In this document: positions 1 through 9,261 of the stretch, piece after piece | How positions within the stretch are numbered: position 1 is the stretch's first letter | Layout: the number at the start of each line of letters is the position of its first letter | Assembly: GCF_004522175.1 (NCBI RefSeq) | Contig: NZ_SDEB01000018.1 | Coordinates: 1 to 64,000, forward strand | DNA: 64,000 nt | Direction: 5' to 3' | Origin: Paracoccus ravus | GTDB lineage: Bacteria; Pseudomonadota; Alphaproteobacteria; Rhodobacterales; Rhodobacteraceae | Made by a program: the position numbers and the translations under genes | The notes under the pieces: generated by a model | What the model was told of the DNA's origin: nothing | The model's database searches: none | The model's input: only the letters and a program-made list of their open reading frames with translations

Positions 1-53
1 AAAGAGACCATCCAGAACCGCCGCTTGAACCATCAGCGTCAGGCGGCATAATC

Positions 54-1742
54 TCAAACCGGTGCGCCAGGACCCTCTCGTCCAAAATCAGGCCGCCTGT
101 TCCAAATCATTCGACGACGGACAGCCAAAGCACGATCGTCGCCCTTGGCCAGCCGCGCCATCAGGTCGTCGCCATAGTGCTGGGTCAGATCCTTGGCGAA
201 GCGCCCGGCATGATCAACACTCTGGAAGGCCACCTGCCCGTCCTGTTTCAAGGCGTGGGACATTTGCTGCAGGGTGCGTGACAGGCGATCATTGTCGCGG
301 CGCGGCTCGAAGCTGCGATCCAGCAGTTCGGCGGCCTTGGCATAAAAGCTTTCGACCAAGCCTGCGGCCTCGCCCCGATCCCTCTCGCCGGCGAGATTGA
401 GGCCCCGGCTCTCCGCCACCGCCTGAATATCCCGCCGCACCCAATCGCGCTCTTGCCAGGCATTGGGTGCGCCTTGCCCCATGCGGTCCTGGATTTGGGC
501 CGGATCAAGCCCCGCGGATTTTGCCGCCTCGGCAATCCTCTCGCGGATCTCGGCAATGCCGTCCCTGCCGATCTCGCGGCTGACGCCATCACGGGTCATC
601 GCAGTCTCGCCGATCTGGCTGCGATGCAGGGCCTCGCGCGCCGGGCGCTGCATCAGCGCCGCGCCACGGTCATCACCCAGCTCGCGCGCAACATGGGATG
701 CCGCCGCGTAGAATTCGCGCCGCATCTCGCCCTGCTCGCTTTGCGGCAATTGCCGGATGCCGGTCTCGACCCGGTCGAGCCAGGCATCGTAATAGCGGCC
801 GAGATCGCCGCGGGTCTGAACATCCTGTGCCTGCATGAACTCCTCCGTCGATTGAATGATTCCGCCGCGCGCGAGGATCTGCGCGACGGCCTCGATCTTG
901 CTGGCCAATTCCGCCTCGCGGCTCTGCCGCGCCATCGAGGAAAAGAGCTGCAAGGTGGCGACATTCTCGCGGATCTGCGCCAAAGCATCGCGCACGGCTG
1001 GCCCTTGCAGCGGCATTTCCCGGACCTCGCGGCCCTCGCGCAATGCCCGCTCGAGCTCGACCCGCGACGGGCCATAGGTGAGCTTGCCGCGCTCGATGCG
1101 CGAGGCGCTGTCGAGGTAAAGCTCCTGCTCGGCGGCGATCTCGACAACGCGCTCCTTCATCGTGATCACGTCAAAGGCATGGCCCTTGGCCATGTAGAAC
1201 CAGCTGTCGTGCTCCAGCCCGCGATTGTTGATGACGATATGGACATGAGGGTGACTGCGGTCGGTATGCAAAGCCGCGATATAGGCCCATTCATCCGCGA
1301 CATGCATGCCGCTTTGGAACATTTCCGCCGCCCAGATCTCGGCAACCTGTAGCGCACGATGCGGTGCGACATCGGCCGGAAAGGACAAAAGCAGATGCGT
1401 GGTATGGCCATTCTTCGGATCACCCGTCCAGGCATCTTCCCAATCCCCGGCAATGGTCTTGCGCTCCTCGCGGCTCAAGGTGCGGCGCTCCGGATCATGC
1501 TCGACCATATTGCCGAAGATCGCACTGGCCTTGGAGAAGAGATAGTCGAACTGATTGCCGAGCTGCTTGCGGCTATGCGTGCCGCCATTATGGATCTTCT
1601 TCAGCACGGCGGCATTCGAACCCTGGGCGAGGCGCCAGAGATTATTGGCCCGGCTGGTGAAACGCTGCCGCGCGGATCCGCTGCCGCCGCGCAAATAGCG
1701 CAGGCGCAAGTCCTCGAGGACCCCTTCCGTCGCGCTAGCCAT
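54..1742 (-). CDS. Relaxase / mobilization nuclease (MobP-like)
   Basis: Nicks oriT and leads the transferred strand during conjugation. The 562-residue product carries the histidine triad signature HTDRSHPHVH at about residues 159-168, which binds the catalytic metal in MobP relaxases. Tyr67, in the context QFDYLFSKA, is the likely nicking tyrosine; this is inferred from its place in the N-terminal domain. The C-terminal 300 residues are charged and helical with no helicase motifs. The open frame extends upstream to 1850, but ATG 1742 gives a tight overlap of 8 bases with the MobC-like gene in front, so I prefer it. Family membership is firm; the exact MOB subclass is not. Confidence 0.9.
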   Translation of the reverse strand: MASATEGVLEDLRLRYLRGGSGSARQRFTSRANNLWRLAQGSNAAVLKKIHNGGTHSRKQLGNQFDYLFSKASAIFGNMVEHDPERRTLSREERKTIAGDWEDAWTGDPKNGHTTHLLLSFPADVAPHRALQVAEIWAAEMFQSGMHVADEWAYIAALHTDRSHPHVHIVINNRGLEHDSWFYMAKGHAFDVITMKERVVEIAAEQELYLDSASRIERGKLTYGPSRVELERALREGREVREMPLQGPAVRDALAQIRENVATLQLFSSMARQSREAELASKIEAVAQILARGGIIQSTEEFMQAQDVQTRGDLGRYYDAWLDRVETGIRQLPQSEQGEMRREFYAAASHVARELGDDRGAALMQRPAREALHRSQIGETAMTRDGVSREIGRDGIAEIRERIAEAAKSAGLDPAQIQDRMGQGAPNAWQERDWVRRDIQAVAESRGLNLAGERDRGEAAGLVESFYAKAAELLDRSFEPRRDNDRLSRTLQQMSHALKQDGQVAFQSVDHAGRFAKDLTQHYGDDLMARLAKGDDRALAVRRRMIWNRRPDFGREGPGAPV

Positions 1743-2250
1743 CCGCCCGCTCCGAATAATTCCGGAAGAGCCGCACGCCGCGGCGGCGCTGTTCCTCGAC
1801 CACGGCACTGAGCCAGGTCCGAAGCTTCGGCAGCGTGAGGCGCAACTCATTCAGCACCTGCCATTCGGCGCGAGCGAGATCGACGCGACCGCGATTGGCG
1901 GCCAAGGCGATCTGGTTCACGTTGACGCCGATCTTGTGCAGCTCGGATTTGATCTCGCCAAGCTTCGCGGCTTCCTCGGGCGGGAATTCCAGTAGACCGA
2001 CACTGGCGCGCAGGACCGAACGCAAAGCATCGGAGCGCGATCCCGCCCCCATGCGGGTCTGCAGCTGGGCGAGCGCCTCGAGCTCTTCCGGCGAGAGTCG
2101 CACCGTCACCGCCTTGCCCGAGGTCGTGGTCGCGCCAGACTCCCTGATGCGCTGGGTTTTGGCACGCTTGCGCTTGGCGACGTCCGCCCGTGTGGCGGGG
2201 GCAGGAGCGCCCTCCTGCCTCAGATACGAGCCCTGCGTGATGGTCGTCAC
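1735..2250 (-). CDS. MobC-like relaxosome accessory protein
   Basis: Predicted 171-residue DNA-binding protein that helps the relaxase open oriT. A basic N-terminus is followed by a ribbon-helix-helix-like segment (VTVRLSPEELEAL, about residues 45-57) and a C-terminal part with the motif GVNVNQIALAAN that is typical of MobC proteins. I chose GTG 2250 because a strong ribosome site, GGAGGGG, lies 4 bases upstream at 2254-2260. An in-frame ATG at 2295 is possible but has poorer support. The gene overlaps the relaxase start by 8 bases, so the two are translationally coupled. Confidence 0.85.
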   Translation of the reverse strand: MTTITQGSYLRQEGAPAPATRADVAKRKRAKTQRIRESGATTTSGKAVTVRLSPEELEALAQLQTRMGAGSRSDALRSVLRASVGLLEFPPEEAAKLGEIKSELHKIGVNVNQIALAANRGRVDLARAEWQVLNELRLTLPKLRTWLSAVVEEQRRRGVRLFRNYSERADG

Positions 2251-2295
2251 TGCCCCTCCGATCCGGCAGGGCGCGGTTTTGTACACATTCCGCAT

Positions 2296-2935
2296 TTCCT
2301 GCCATAGCCCTTTGCTGCCAGATGAGACTCCATGTGTCAACGCAACCGGAGCTTGCGAAGGGCGCGCCGACCGGGAGGCCATCGGTGCGGCGCAAAGGGT
2401 CCGTTTGCTTCCATGTCCCAGGCTTCGGGCCAGAGGCCCGGCCGTTTCGGGCGCGGCGCGCCCGGAGGCTGCCCCCTCGGGCAGCCAATGCCGTGAGCCG
2501 GTACAGCGGACGGGCAAGCGGGGTCCCAGCCGCCACCCGCCTCCTGTGAGCTAGATGACGCGGCAGTGCGGCTTCACGGCCCAAAACGACGCAACTGTCG
2601 AGAGGGAGCAAACAATTTGCCCAGGAACTGGCGATTGAGCGGATGGCGCAGCGTGCAGATGTCTGACACAGGAACCGTGGCGGCCCCCATCGACGCGGCC
2701 TCATCGTGCCGCGTCAGGAGATCGCCAGTGCAGAAGACCTCGAAACTATCACGGGGCGTGGTGAGAGTTCGCGGAACGCATTTACCGCATGCCGCGAGAG
2801 GGGTTCCGTACCGCGTGTGCCGCTTTCCGCTGATTGCTTCACGCATCTTGTTTCGTGTGTTGTGTATCGCGCTATGCGGGTGTTGTCTTGCGGGAGGTGC
2901 ATTTGATCCCGCGCGGCGGAACCGGAGGAAACCCG
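2296..2935. other. Divergent mob/virC intergenic region, candidate oriT zone
   Basis: 640 bases without a convincing gene, lying between the divergent mobC-relaxase and virC1-virC2 pairs, where oriT is normally found. Three GC-rich hairpins sit in a row at 2426-2440 (CGGGCC/GGCCCG), 2449-2463 (GGGCGC/GCGCCC) and 2469-2484 (CTGCCC/GGGCAG). I could not recognise a nic consensus, so the oriT assignment rests on position only. Confidence 0.35.
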
Positions 2936-3652
2936 ATGCAGAATGGCATTCGTGTCATCACCGCGATGAACCGCAAGGGCGGCTGCGGCAAGACCACGCT
3001 GATCATGGGGCTGGCCTCGGCCGCCGCCGAACGCGGCGAGAGCGTGACGATCTTCGACACCGATGAGAGCCGCAGCAGCTGGAAATGGATGGAGCGCGCC
3101 AAGGCGCAGGGCCATTGGAATGATCTAGTCCGAGTCGTCCCGACGCTCTCGGCGGCCTTGGTGATCGAGGAGATCAGCGCGATCTTCGCCCAGCCTGATC
3201 AGGAGCACCTGATCCTGGTCGACACTTTTGGTGGCGGCTCTGAGGCGCAGGATCATCTCGCGCTGATCTCGCATCTCCTGATCGCGCCCTGCATGCTCTC
3301 GGCGAATAATTACGAGGAAAGCCTCGAGACCGGGCTTTGGTATGTCCGGCTCAAATCCCGCGTCGAGGATCCGGGCGAGCTACCACCCTTCCGCGTGCTC
3401 CTCAATCGCGTGCCGCTCTCCCGCTCGGCTGCCGAGCACGAGATCTATGAGAAGGTGATCCGCAATATGCCGGTGCTGGGCGAGGTGGTGATGAACCGGG
3501 CGATGTATACCCGTCTCGACGGTCAGGGGCTTCTGGGCGAAATCCGCAGGACCACCAAGAACCCCGGCGTCGCCAATCATCTCGGAACGGCCCTGCAGGA
3601 AATGGACGAGGTCCTGGCCGAACTCGACCGCACCATCCGGGAGGAGGCGTAA
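2936..3652 (+). CDS. VirC1-like ParA-family ATPase
   Basis: ParA/MinD-type ATPase of 238 residues with a deviant Walker A, KGGCGKTT, at residues 14-21. The body resembles Agrobacterium VirC1 more than a partition ParA: a DTDESRSSWKW segment follows the first strand, then VDTFGGGSEAQD, then FRVLLNRVPLSR. VirC1 binds overdrive DNA beside the T-border and recruits the relaxosome to the secretion apparatus at the cell pole. ATG 2936 has a GGAGGA ribosome site at 2924-2929. It overlaps the next gene by one base (TAATG). Its position opposite mobC-relaxase supports a role in transfer, though a partition role is not excluded. Confidence 0.8.
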   Translation: MQNGIRVITAMNRKGGCGKTTLIMGLASAAAERGESVTIFDTDESRSSWKWMERAKAQGHWNDLVRVVPTLSAALVIEEISAIFAQPDQEHLILVDTFGGGSEAQDHLALISHLLIAPCMLSANNYEESLETGLWYVRLKSRVEDPGELPPFRVLLNRVPLSRSAAEHEIYEKVIRNMPVLGEVVMNRAMYTRLDGQGLLGEIRRTTKNPGVANHLGTALQEMDEVLAELDRTIREEA

Positions 3653-4320
3653 TGGCCAAGCTCAAATTGCCGGGTCGGATCTCGGCACCAGATCCCGGCT
3701 TCAGCCGGCGGCTGGAGTTTGAAGCTGCAGCTGAGAACTCGCCGCCCACGCCACTGGCAGTACCTTTGCCGCCAACACGCCAAGCCGAAAACACAGTCGT
3801 ATTGCCCGAGACCGAGACGCCAAGTGGATCCAGCAATGACCCGCAACCGAAAGGAGCGGCCGCAGCAACAGCATCAGCCAAGCGAAAGCGCGCTGCGGCA
3901 CCGCGCACCGGCACCACCCCTGCCCCGCAACGCGGGTTGCGGGCCTCGGGCGAGGACATGGTAACAATCCGGGTGCTCTATCGCCTGCCCGACGAGTTGG
4001 TCGCGCGCGCGGGAGCATGGGCCGAGAAGGCGCGCTGCCCGACCGGCACCGTGCTCCGCCGCGCCATGATCGAGTTGCGCCCCGAGCTTGTCGCGGCACT
4101 CGAGGCCGGGATCGATTATCGCAAGATCCCGGCCGAGCGCGCCAAGCAATCGGCGCATCGTTTCGACAGCTCGATCACCATTTCGCAGGATGCCCATGCC
4201 CGGCTTTGTACCGAGATCGATCCAGAGGGTCTGGCCGGGTTGACCCCGGCGCTGTCGCGCTGGGTCCGGGCCAAGGTGATCGCGCATCTCGAAAAATTCC
4301 TTACCCGGGCGGGATATTGA
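3652..4320 (+). CDS. VirC2-like DNA-binding protein
   Basis: A 222-residue protein with a low-complexity Pro/Ala/Lys-rich N-terminal 100 residues and a structured C-terminal 120. The C-terminal half has repeated short strand-helix units (VTIRVLYRLPDELVARA and SSITISQDAHARL) that fit the tandem ribbon-helix-helix fold of VirC2. Coupling to the VirC1-like gene by a one-base overlap strengthens the assignment, since VirC1 and VirC2 are always paired. Sequence similarity to Agrobacterium VirC2 is weak by eye, so the name is partly from context. Confidence 0.65.
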   Translation: MAKLKLPGRISAPDPGFSRRLEFEAAAENSPPTPLAVPLPPTRQAENTVVLPETETPSGSSNDPQPKGAAAATASAKRKRAAAPRTGTTPAPQRGLRASGEDMVTIRVLYRLPDELVARAGAWAEKARCPTGTVLRRAMIELRPELVAALEAGIDYRKIPAERAKQSAHRFDSSITISQDAHARLCTEIDPEGLAGLTPALSRWVRAKVIAHLEKFLTRAGY

Positions 4321-4451
4321 CCGCGCCTCCGAGCAAGGGGCACCCTGCAATATCTGCGTCGAGACGACGTCAACCGCCCTCATCACGGAAGGCGCTGGTC
4401 GCTCCGGTCAGCGACCGGGCACCCTCACGCCCGCATACACAAAGGAAACTC

Positions 4452-4610
4452 ATGACCAAATTCAGCGTCGTCCTCGTCATCATGGCGATAAGCGCCTGCT
4501 CATCCGGTGGATCGGTCAAAGGCAAAACCCCGTCGGAACTGCGTGCGTCATGCCAGGACGGCCGGACGGCGGCCTGCCGCGCGGTGCGCCAACACGATCA
4601 GCTGCTGTAA
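4452..4610 (+). CDS. Small predicted lipoprotein
   Basis: 52-residue protein with a short hydrophobic signal and a lipobox (AISAC, Cys16), so it should be lipidated and anchored in a membrane. The mature part is small and basic and has two more cysteines (CQDGRTAAC). A ribosome site AAAGGAA lies at 4441-4447. Small lipoproteins at transfer loci are often entry-exclusion or VirB7-like proteins, but nothing here proves either. It follows virC2 by 130 bases and may share its transcript. Confidence 0.6.
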   Translation: MTKFSVVLVIMAISACSSGGSVKGKTPSELRASCQDGRTAACRAVRQHDQLL

Positions 4611-4828
4611 CGGCAAGTGGCAGCCTAAGCGAATGACGCTTTTGATCGGGCGCGAACACGCGATGTCCCCGAAGTCTACCCCAGCGGGTTATTGACCGCG
4701 ACCGGCTCGTCTCGAACCCGGCGCGGGTGTCGCAGGTGCAAATCCGGCTCAGCCGGATTTTCCGCTTCCCTGCTGGGGCCCGCCGCTGGACGCGGCGGGC
4801 GCAGTGTTGGCTAGGAAATCGCGGGCCG

Positions 4829-5719
4829 CTAGGCGGCCTCGCCTTGGTCGACCGGCTTTGCCGTACCGGCACAAGCGAGCAGGAAATCTGCCGCCTTCTG
4901 GGCCTCGGTCGCGGCCTTGAAGATCATCCTCTTGTCGTCCTGCAGGGCGCGCAACCAGCTTTCGACATAGGCGGCCGATTGGCCAAAATCCGGGGTGAGG
5001 CCAAGCTGGGCGCAGAGCATGCAATTGCCAATCTCGGCAATCAGCTCCTCGAATGCATAGGCCTTGCGCTCGGCGAAACGGCTGAGCCGGTCAAGGCGCG
5101 AGCCGTGGCCGGACCAATGGCAGGCTTCATGGGCAAGCGTCCCGTAGAATCCGGCCGCGTCATGAAAGCTCGAGATCGGCGGCATATGGATGTAATCCGC
5201 CTGCGGATCGTAATAGGCCTGCGGCTCGGGGGTGATACGGATCTCGGCCCCGGTCGCGGCGAAGAAAGCCTCAAGGCGCGGATCGGGCTTTGTCCCCAGA
5301 TCGCGGACAGGCTCCGGAGCCGCGGCATTGAATTCCTCGGGCAAGCCCTCGATCTGATCGGCATTGAAGACGCGGTAGCTCTTCAGATAGGGGACGCGCT
5401 TCTCGGCCCCGCTCTCCTCGTCTTCCCGCGCGAGGGTGCCATACTTGACCACGCTGGCGCTTTTCTCGCCCTTACGGACCTGCCCGCCTGCGGCCTCGGC
5501 CTGCTTATAGGTGAACCAATAAGCGCTGCCATAGCCCTGCGCCGATGCAGCAAGCCAGAGCATCAGCACATTGATGCCGCGATAGGCCTCGCCATTGGCG
5601 CGCAGGGGCATTTGTGCCGCCCTGCCTTCGCCGGTCCAGGGCTTGCGCCATGCCGGGCTGCCCGCCTCAAGGCTGGCAATAATGCTGTCGGTCACCTGCT
5701 GATAAAGATCGAATGCCAT
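4829..5719 (-). CDS. ArdC-like antirestriction protein
   Basis: 296 residues with the usual ArdC layout: an N-terminal single-stranded-DNA-binding domain beginning MAFDLYQQVTDSII and containing PWTG, then a C-terminal zincin-like domain with HEACH at residues 197-201. ArdC proteins coat or shield incoming plasmid DNA from host restriction. The gene is full length for the family and stands alone on this strand, next to the mobilization block. It is preceded by a long GC-rich leader (5720-6366). Confidence 0.9.
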   Translation of the reverse strand: MAFDLYQQVTDSIIASLEAGSPAWRKPWTGEGRAAQMPLRANGEAYRGINVLMLWLAASAQGYGSAYWFTYKQAEAAGGQVRKGEKSASVVKYGTLAREDEESGAEKRVPYLKSYRVFNADQIEGLPEEFNAAAPEPVRDLGTKPDPRLEAFFAATGAEIRITPEPQAYYDPQADYIHMPPISSFHDAAGFYGTLAHEACHWSGHGSRLDRLSRFAERKAYAFEELIAEIGNCMLCAQLGLTPDFGQSAAYVESWLRALQDDKRMIFKAATEAQKAADFLLACAGTAKPVDQGEAA

Positions 5720-6366
5720 GTTCGGCCCTCCAATGCTGTCGCGGCGTTGGGCCTCTCGCCCCCTCGTCCGCTTTGGGCGGAGCCTTTCCGTCTGTTCTCT
5801 GGAAAACCCCCGTGTTTTCCGGAGGGCAGAGCGGGAAGGGCAAAGCCCTGCCCGTGGCCCCGGCGCGGACGGTCATGGGTCGCGGGATCGGGGTGGTGCG
5901 GCCCGCAGCGCGCAAGCGCGAGGACACGGCCCGGGCCGGCGACGACGCGCGCCCCGCGCGGCGCTTGCCCATTGATCCGGCCGCGCCGGGGATGCGAGGC
6001 GGACAAATCTGGATTGGAAAGGACCGCGGTGGGGCGGTGAGCCGGGCCCTGCCCGGTCGATCCGCCGCACCGACAATTTCCCGGCTCGGGCCGCGCCTCT
6101 GGCGCGGACCTCATTAAATCATTGAAACTTCATCCGATCGCTTCCGCCGCCGAAGCGGCGGGCATTTGATAGAAGATGGCTAACAGGCCCCGCGTTTCAG
6201 CCCCTCGCGCAGTGCATAAGCCCGGTGAATTCGGCGCATCAGGCAATTCTTCGCCACGCCCGGACAAGATCCAGCGCAGGAATCCGCCGAGGACTCGCTC
6301 GGGTGTGGCCTCCCTGCGCTAACACAACTATCCCGGTCCTCACAGCTATGGAAAGGACATCAAGCG
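5720..6366. other. GC-rich untranslated leader upstream of ardC
   Basis: No credible gene in about 650 bases. A hairpin with 7-base arms GGAAAAC/GTTTTCC lies near 5801-5820. Positions 5885-5946 form one arm of a long imperfect inverted repeat whose other arm is at 8927-8985. Similar leaders may precede other backbone genes on this plasmid, pointing to a shared regulatory or transfer-related sequence rather than coding DNA. Confidence 0.5.
5885..5946 (+). repeat. Inverted leader repeat, arm 1
   Basis: About 60 bases whose reverse complement matches 8927-8985 with only a few mismatches and single-base gaps. The best-conserved core contains GGTGGTGCGGCCCGCAGC. It lies in the ardC leader; the other copy lies at the left edge of the foreign cargo, so it probably marks plasmid backbone on both sides. 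Confidence 0.7.
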
Positions 6367-6615
6367 TTGCCGCTCGACAATCAAACCCGTGCCGAAATCC
6401 TCACCAGCATCACCAGCGCCGCACAGTCTCTGAGCGAGCTCGACGCCGCGCTGCATGGCCCCGATCTCGCCGATCTGCAGGGCAAGGTGGCGTCGGTCAT
6501 GGCTTCCGAGATCGTGCTGCTGCGCCAGCTTGCCAGCAAGCTCTTTGACGCGGATCTGCCGCATGATCCGGCCCAGATCGTTGACGCTTTGGCGAAACTG
6601 AAAGTCGAAGCCTGA
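6367..6615 (+). CDS. Small hypothetical protein
   Basis: 82 residues, mostly helical (MPLDNQTRAEILTSITSAAQ at the start), rich in Ala and Leu, no membrane segment. I do not recognise a family. The start is TTG with a good ribosome site, GGAAAGGA, about 9 bases upstream. Codon use matches neighbouring plasmid genes and no competing frame on either strand looks better. Confidence 0.55.
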   Translation: MPLDNQTRAEILTSITSAAQSLSELDAALHGPDLADLQGKVASVMASEIVLLRQLASKLFDADLPHDPAQIVDALAKLKVEA

Positions 6616-6711
6616 GCCAGACCTGCCGGGGCGGTTAAGCGTTCCTGATCGGATGGGCCGCACGCGGTTTACCCTGCGCCTGCATTCGCGCCAGCATTAA
6701 CCGCACACTAT

Positions 6712-6972
6712 TCAGGCCTGATAGCCGCGCCTGCGCTTGGCGGCGGCCAGCCGCAGCAGGGCATTGATCGCCTGACCCTCATCCGCATGCGGCTCGCTCA
6801 GATGCTGACCCGGCCTGCCGATGCGACCCCATTCCCGCACCAGGCTGGCACCACCGAAAAGATCAGGCTCGACCGAGAGGCGATAGAAGCGCCGCATATT
6901 GCGGTCAGGGTCGATCCGACGCAGCACCATCTCGCGCGGAAAGACATCGATCTGATCTTCAAGATCGCGCAT
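6712..6972 (-). CDS. WGR-domain protein
   Basis: 86-residue protein made almost entirely of a WGR domain, with the name-giving motif in VREWGRIG and the preceding FYRLSVEPDLFGG strand. WGR domains bind nucleic acid, for example DNA ends in PARP proteins. Stand-alone WGR proteins are common on rhodobacterial plasmids but their role is unknown. The frame is open to 7194, but ATG 6972 has a GGAGGCGAGG ribosome site close upstream and begins where family similarity begins. Confidence 0.8.
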   Translation of the reverse strand: MRDLEDQIDVFPREMVLRRIDPDRNMRRFYRLSVEPDLFGGASLVREWGRIGRPGQHLSEPHADEGQAINALLRLAAAKRRRGYQA

Positions 6973-7221
6973 CTGGATCCTCGCCTCCACGGAAGGCCAG
7001 AATAGCAGCAGCAGGCATTTCTCGCCAAGGGCCTGAAATCGTTCCCTTACATTTTGGGTGCTGGGGTATGCGTGAGCCGCGCGAGCAAAAAAGGCCCCGC
7101 AAGATGCGGGGCCAAGGCGCGCTTCACCACGAAGCCAGTTTCCAGCCTCCTTGATTGCGGGGGCGCAGACGCGCCGCCGTGCCAAGAAAGACATGGCGGG
7201 GCGCTCGGCCCCGCCGCCTTC

Positions 7222-8340
7222 TCAGGACATGCCTTCAGGCAGCCAATTGGCGATGCGGCTGGCCTGTTCCTCGGTGACACCAAGCGCCTCGCGCGCGGCG
7301 GCCTCAGAAAAGAGGCTCTCGAGTTGCGCCACCTTCTCCGCCTTCTTGAGTTTGTCGAAAGCCACGGCGCTCGGCGCATCTTCCGCAAGATCCAGCATTT
7401 CGCGCCAGATTTTCGATAGGTAGGGGCCTGAGACCCGCGAGAAGAAATTCGCGGCATTGGGGGTCCAGATCTCGCGGGTCCGGGGCTGGGTCTCTTTTTC
7501 GATCAGCGCGGCGAGCTTGGCATCCCCGCCCTGATATTGCGCGGCGAGAAAACGCGTGAGTTCGCCCCGGATATGTGCTCTGCCCTTCTGGCGGAAGGGG
7601 CGAAAGCTTTTGGCGAGATCCCTGCCCTGGATCTCGCGGGCGGGGTGCTCCGAGAGCCGCGGATCGAGTGCATAGCCCTCGGCCCCGGTCGTCGGCCAAT
7701 TCGGCACCTCGCCCAGAGAAATCCCGAAAGGCTTTTGCCAATGCAGCGCGTGGCTGAGTTGGAAGGCCAGCAGGTCGAGGAGAAGTTCTGGGTCGCGCAG
7801 CACCGCATGTTGCCTTGCGCCTTGCACGACGCGGTCGAGATTCTCGCGCAGCTTCTGCGAGATCGGCGATTTCGGGGTGTCCTCAGTGCCATGCTGCGGC
7901 GCGGTCAAAAGCCCGGCGGCAATGGCTGCCGCTTTGTCCTCCTTGCGTACCAACCCGGCACAAATCTGCGCCGCGCCGCGCGGATCGACATAGAGGATCA
8001 GGCCTGAATGCGCCTTCTGCGCCGCTCTATAGCTGCCCTCGAGGATGGCTTGCAGCGCGGCTAGTTCCTCGCGGCCTGCCGCATCCAGCGCCTCGGCCTC
8101 GTCCAGTGCGGTGAGTTCATCAAAGCGCGCCGCATCATCTTCTGAAAGCACGCCCTCCTGCTTGTAGAGCCGCGCGAACTTGCCCTCTTCGATCTGGTAG
8201 TAACCGATATAGCTTTCGAAGCTGGTTTCGACCCATTTCCAGCCCGCGCCCCGATGGCGCGCGGCAAGCTCGGCCAGCACCGCGGCAAAGACCGTATCGA
8301 GGATCTCGGGATCATCGAGCAGGACAGCGACCTGACAGGA
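7222..8340 (-). pseudogene. ParB-like nucleoid/partition protein, 3' half
   Basis: C-terminal portion (about 370 residues, from VAVLLDDPEILD onward, ending NWLPEGMS) of a large plasmid ParB/Spo0J-family protein. No proper start exists: upstream of about 8331 the reading frame runs into unrelated leader sequence. The missing N-terminal ParB domain is at 23410-24160 on the same strand. Together the two pieces give roughly 620 residues, a normal length for this family of long plasmid ParB-like proteins. The gene was therefore split by inserted DNA. Whether the fragment is expressed cannot be told. Confidence 0.8.
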
Positions 8341-9261
8341 AAGTCGCTTTTGCCTGACACCCCACACTGTCCGTGTCAGGCCCGTGGGTCGGGCTTCGCC
8401 CTCCCCCCTCTGTTCCGCCGAAAACATGGTTTTCGCCAGATCAGATTGGCGAGGCCAAGCCCATGGGCGGAAGGCGGGCACCAAGCCCCCCGCTCTCACC
8501 ACAAAGGAGGACGCTAGTCCGGTTGTCCAGCCCCGTTCAGGAACGACCTCGGGAGTGCAGGTGCGGGGCCGAAGCAGGCCCGCGCGAGACCCCAAGTATC
8601 GAGCAAGGGCCTGTGGGCAACCGGACGGGCGGTTGAGTGCGGCCAGACCTTCCCACAAGTCGCCTCGCTATCCTTCGCTGTGTGATGGCGCGTCCAGCTC
8701 GTCGACATGCAGGGCCCGTCCCGTCCCCTGGGCCGGGATCGGGCTGGAAAGCTCTGGCCTTTGAGAATTGAGAGAGCCGCGCGGGGCGCGCGTCTCGCAT
8801 GAGTTCAGGGGACAGGCCGGGGGATCGACGGGCTACGCCCGCTCACCCCCAGCCTGACATGATCCATTTCTTTGTCCGCCCAACAGACCTGCCGCGGAAA
8901 GTCAAAAGACAAGCGCCGCCTGCGGCGTCGTCTCCGCCAGGGGCCGTGTCCTCGCGCTGCGCGCTGCGGGCCGCACCACCCCCCCGGCTCCGATCCTTTG
9001 ACTGTCTGTCGAACGTCGAGCGAAAGCGACTCGAAGCTAGGGTTTTCTGGGTTGTGACAGAGCGCTGTGGCAAGCAATCCCGACCTAACCGCCGAGCATT
9101 CCCGACCCAGACCGGACCTTGGACGCGGGACAGACGAAGTTTCACAAAGCGGACGAAGCTGCCCTTTGCGCATGCAGCATAACCCCCTTCCGTTTCAGCT
9201 CAGGTCGAACCTTTCTCGTTTCCTCTGGCTCTCATCATGGTCGAAAGCACGGCCTGCCCGC
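8341..9261. other. Gene-free junction between backbone and cargo
   Basis: About 900 bases with no gene I can support. It holds a short inverted repeat CCTGACAC/GTGTCAGG (about 8353-8380), a hairpin with arms CGAAAAC/GTTTTCG near 8421-8437 like the one in the ardC leader, and an orphan ribosome-site-like AAAGGAGG near 8504-8512 with no start codon after it. The second arm of the leader repeat is at 8927-8985. It reads like scrambled plasmid leader sequence that was cut and rejoined when the cargo entered. Confidence 0.5.
8927..8985 (-). repeat. Inverted leader repeat, arm 2
   Basis: Reverse-complement match of 5885-5946 over about 60 bases, with a T/gap difference in the central CTCGCGC-TGCGCG run. 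See arm 1. Confidence 0.7.

Noticed and set aside
1..33. Possible start of another minus-strand gene (ATG at 33) just after the relaxase.
   Set aside because: Only ten codons are visible, there is no ribosome site, and no family can be read.
4727..6040. 437-codon open frame opposite ardC.
   Set aside because: ArdC on the minus strand has a clear HEACH motif and family start; this frame has none.
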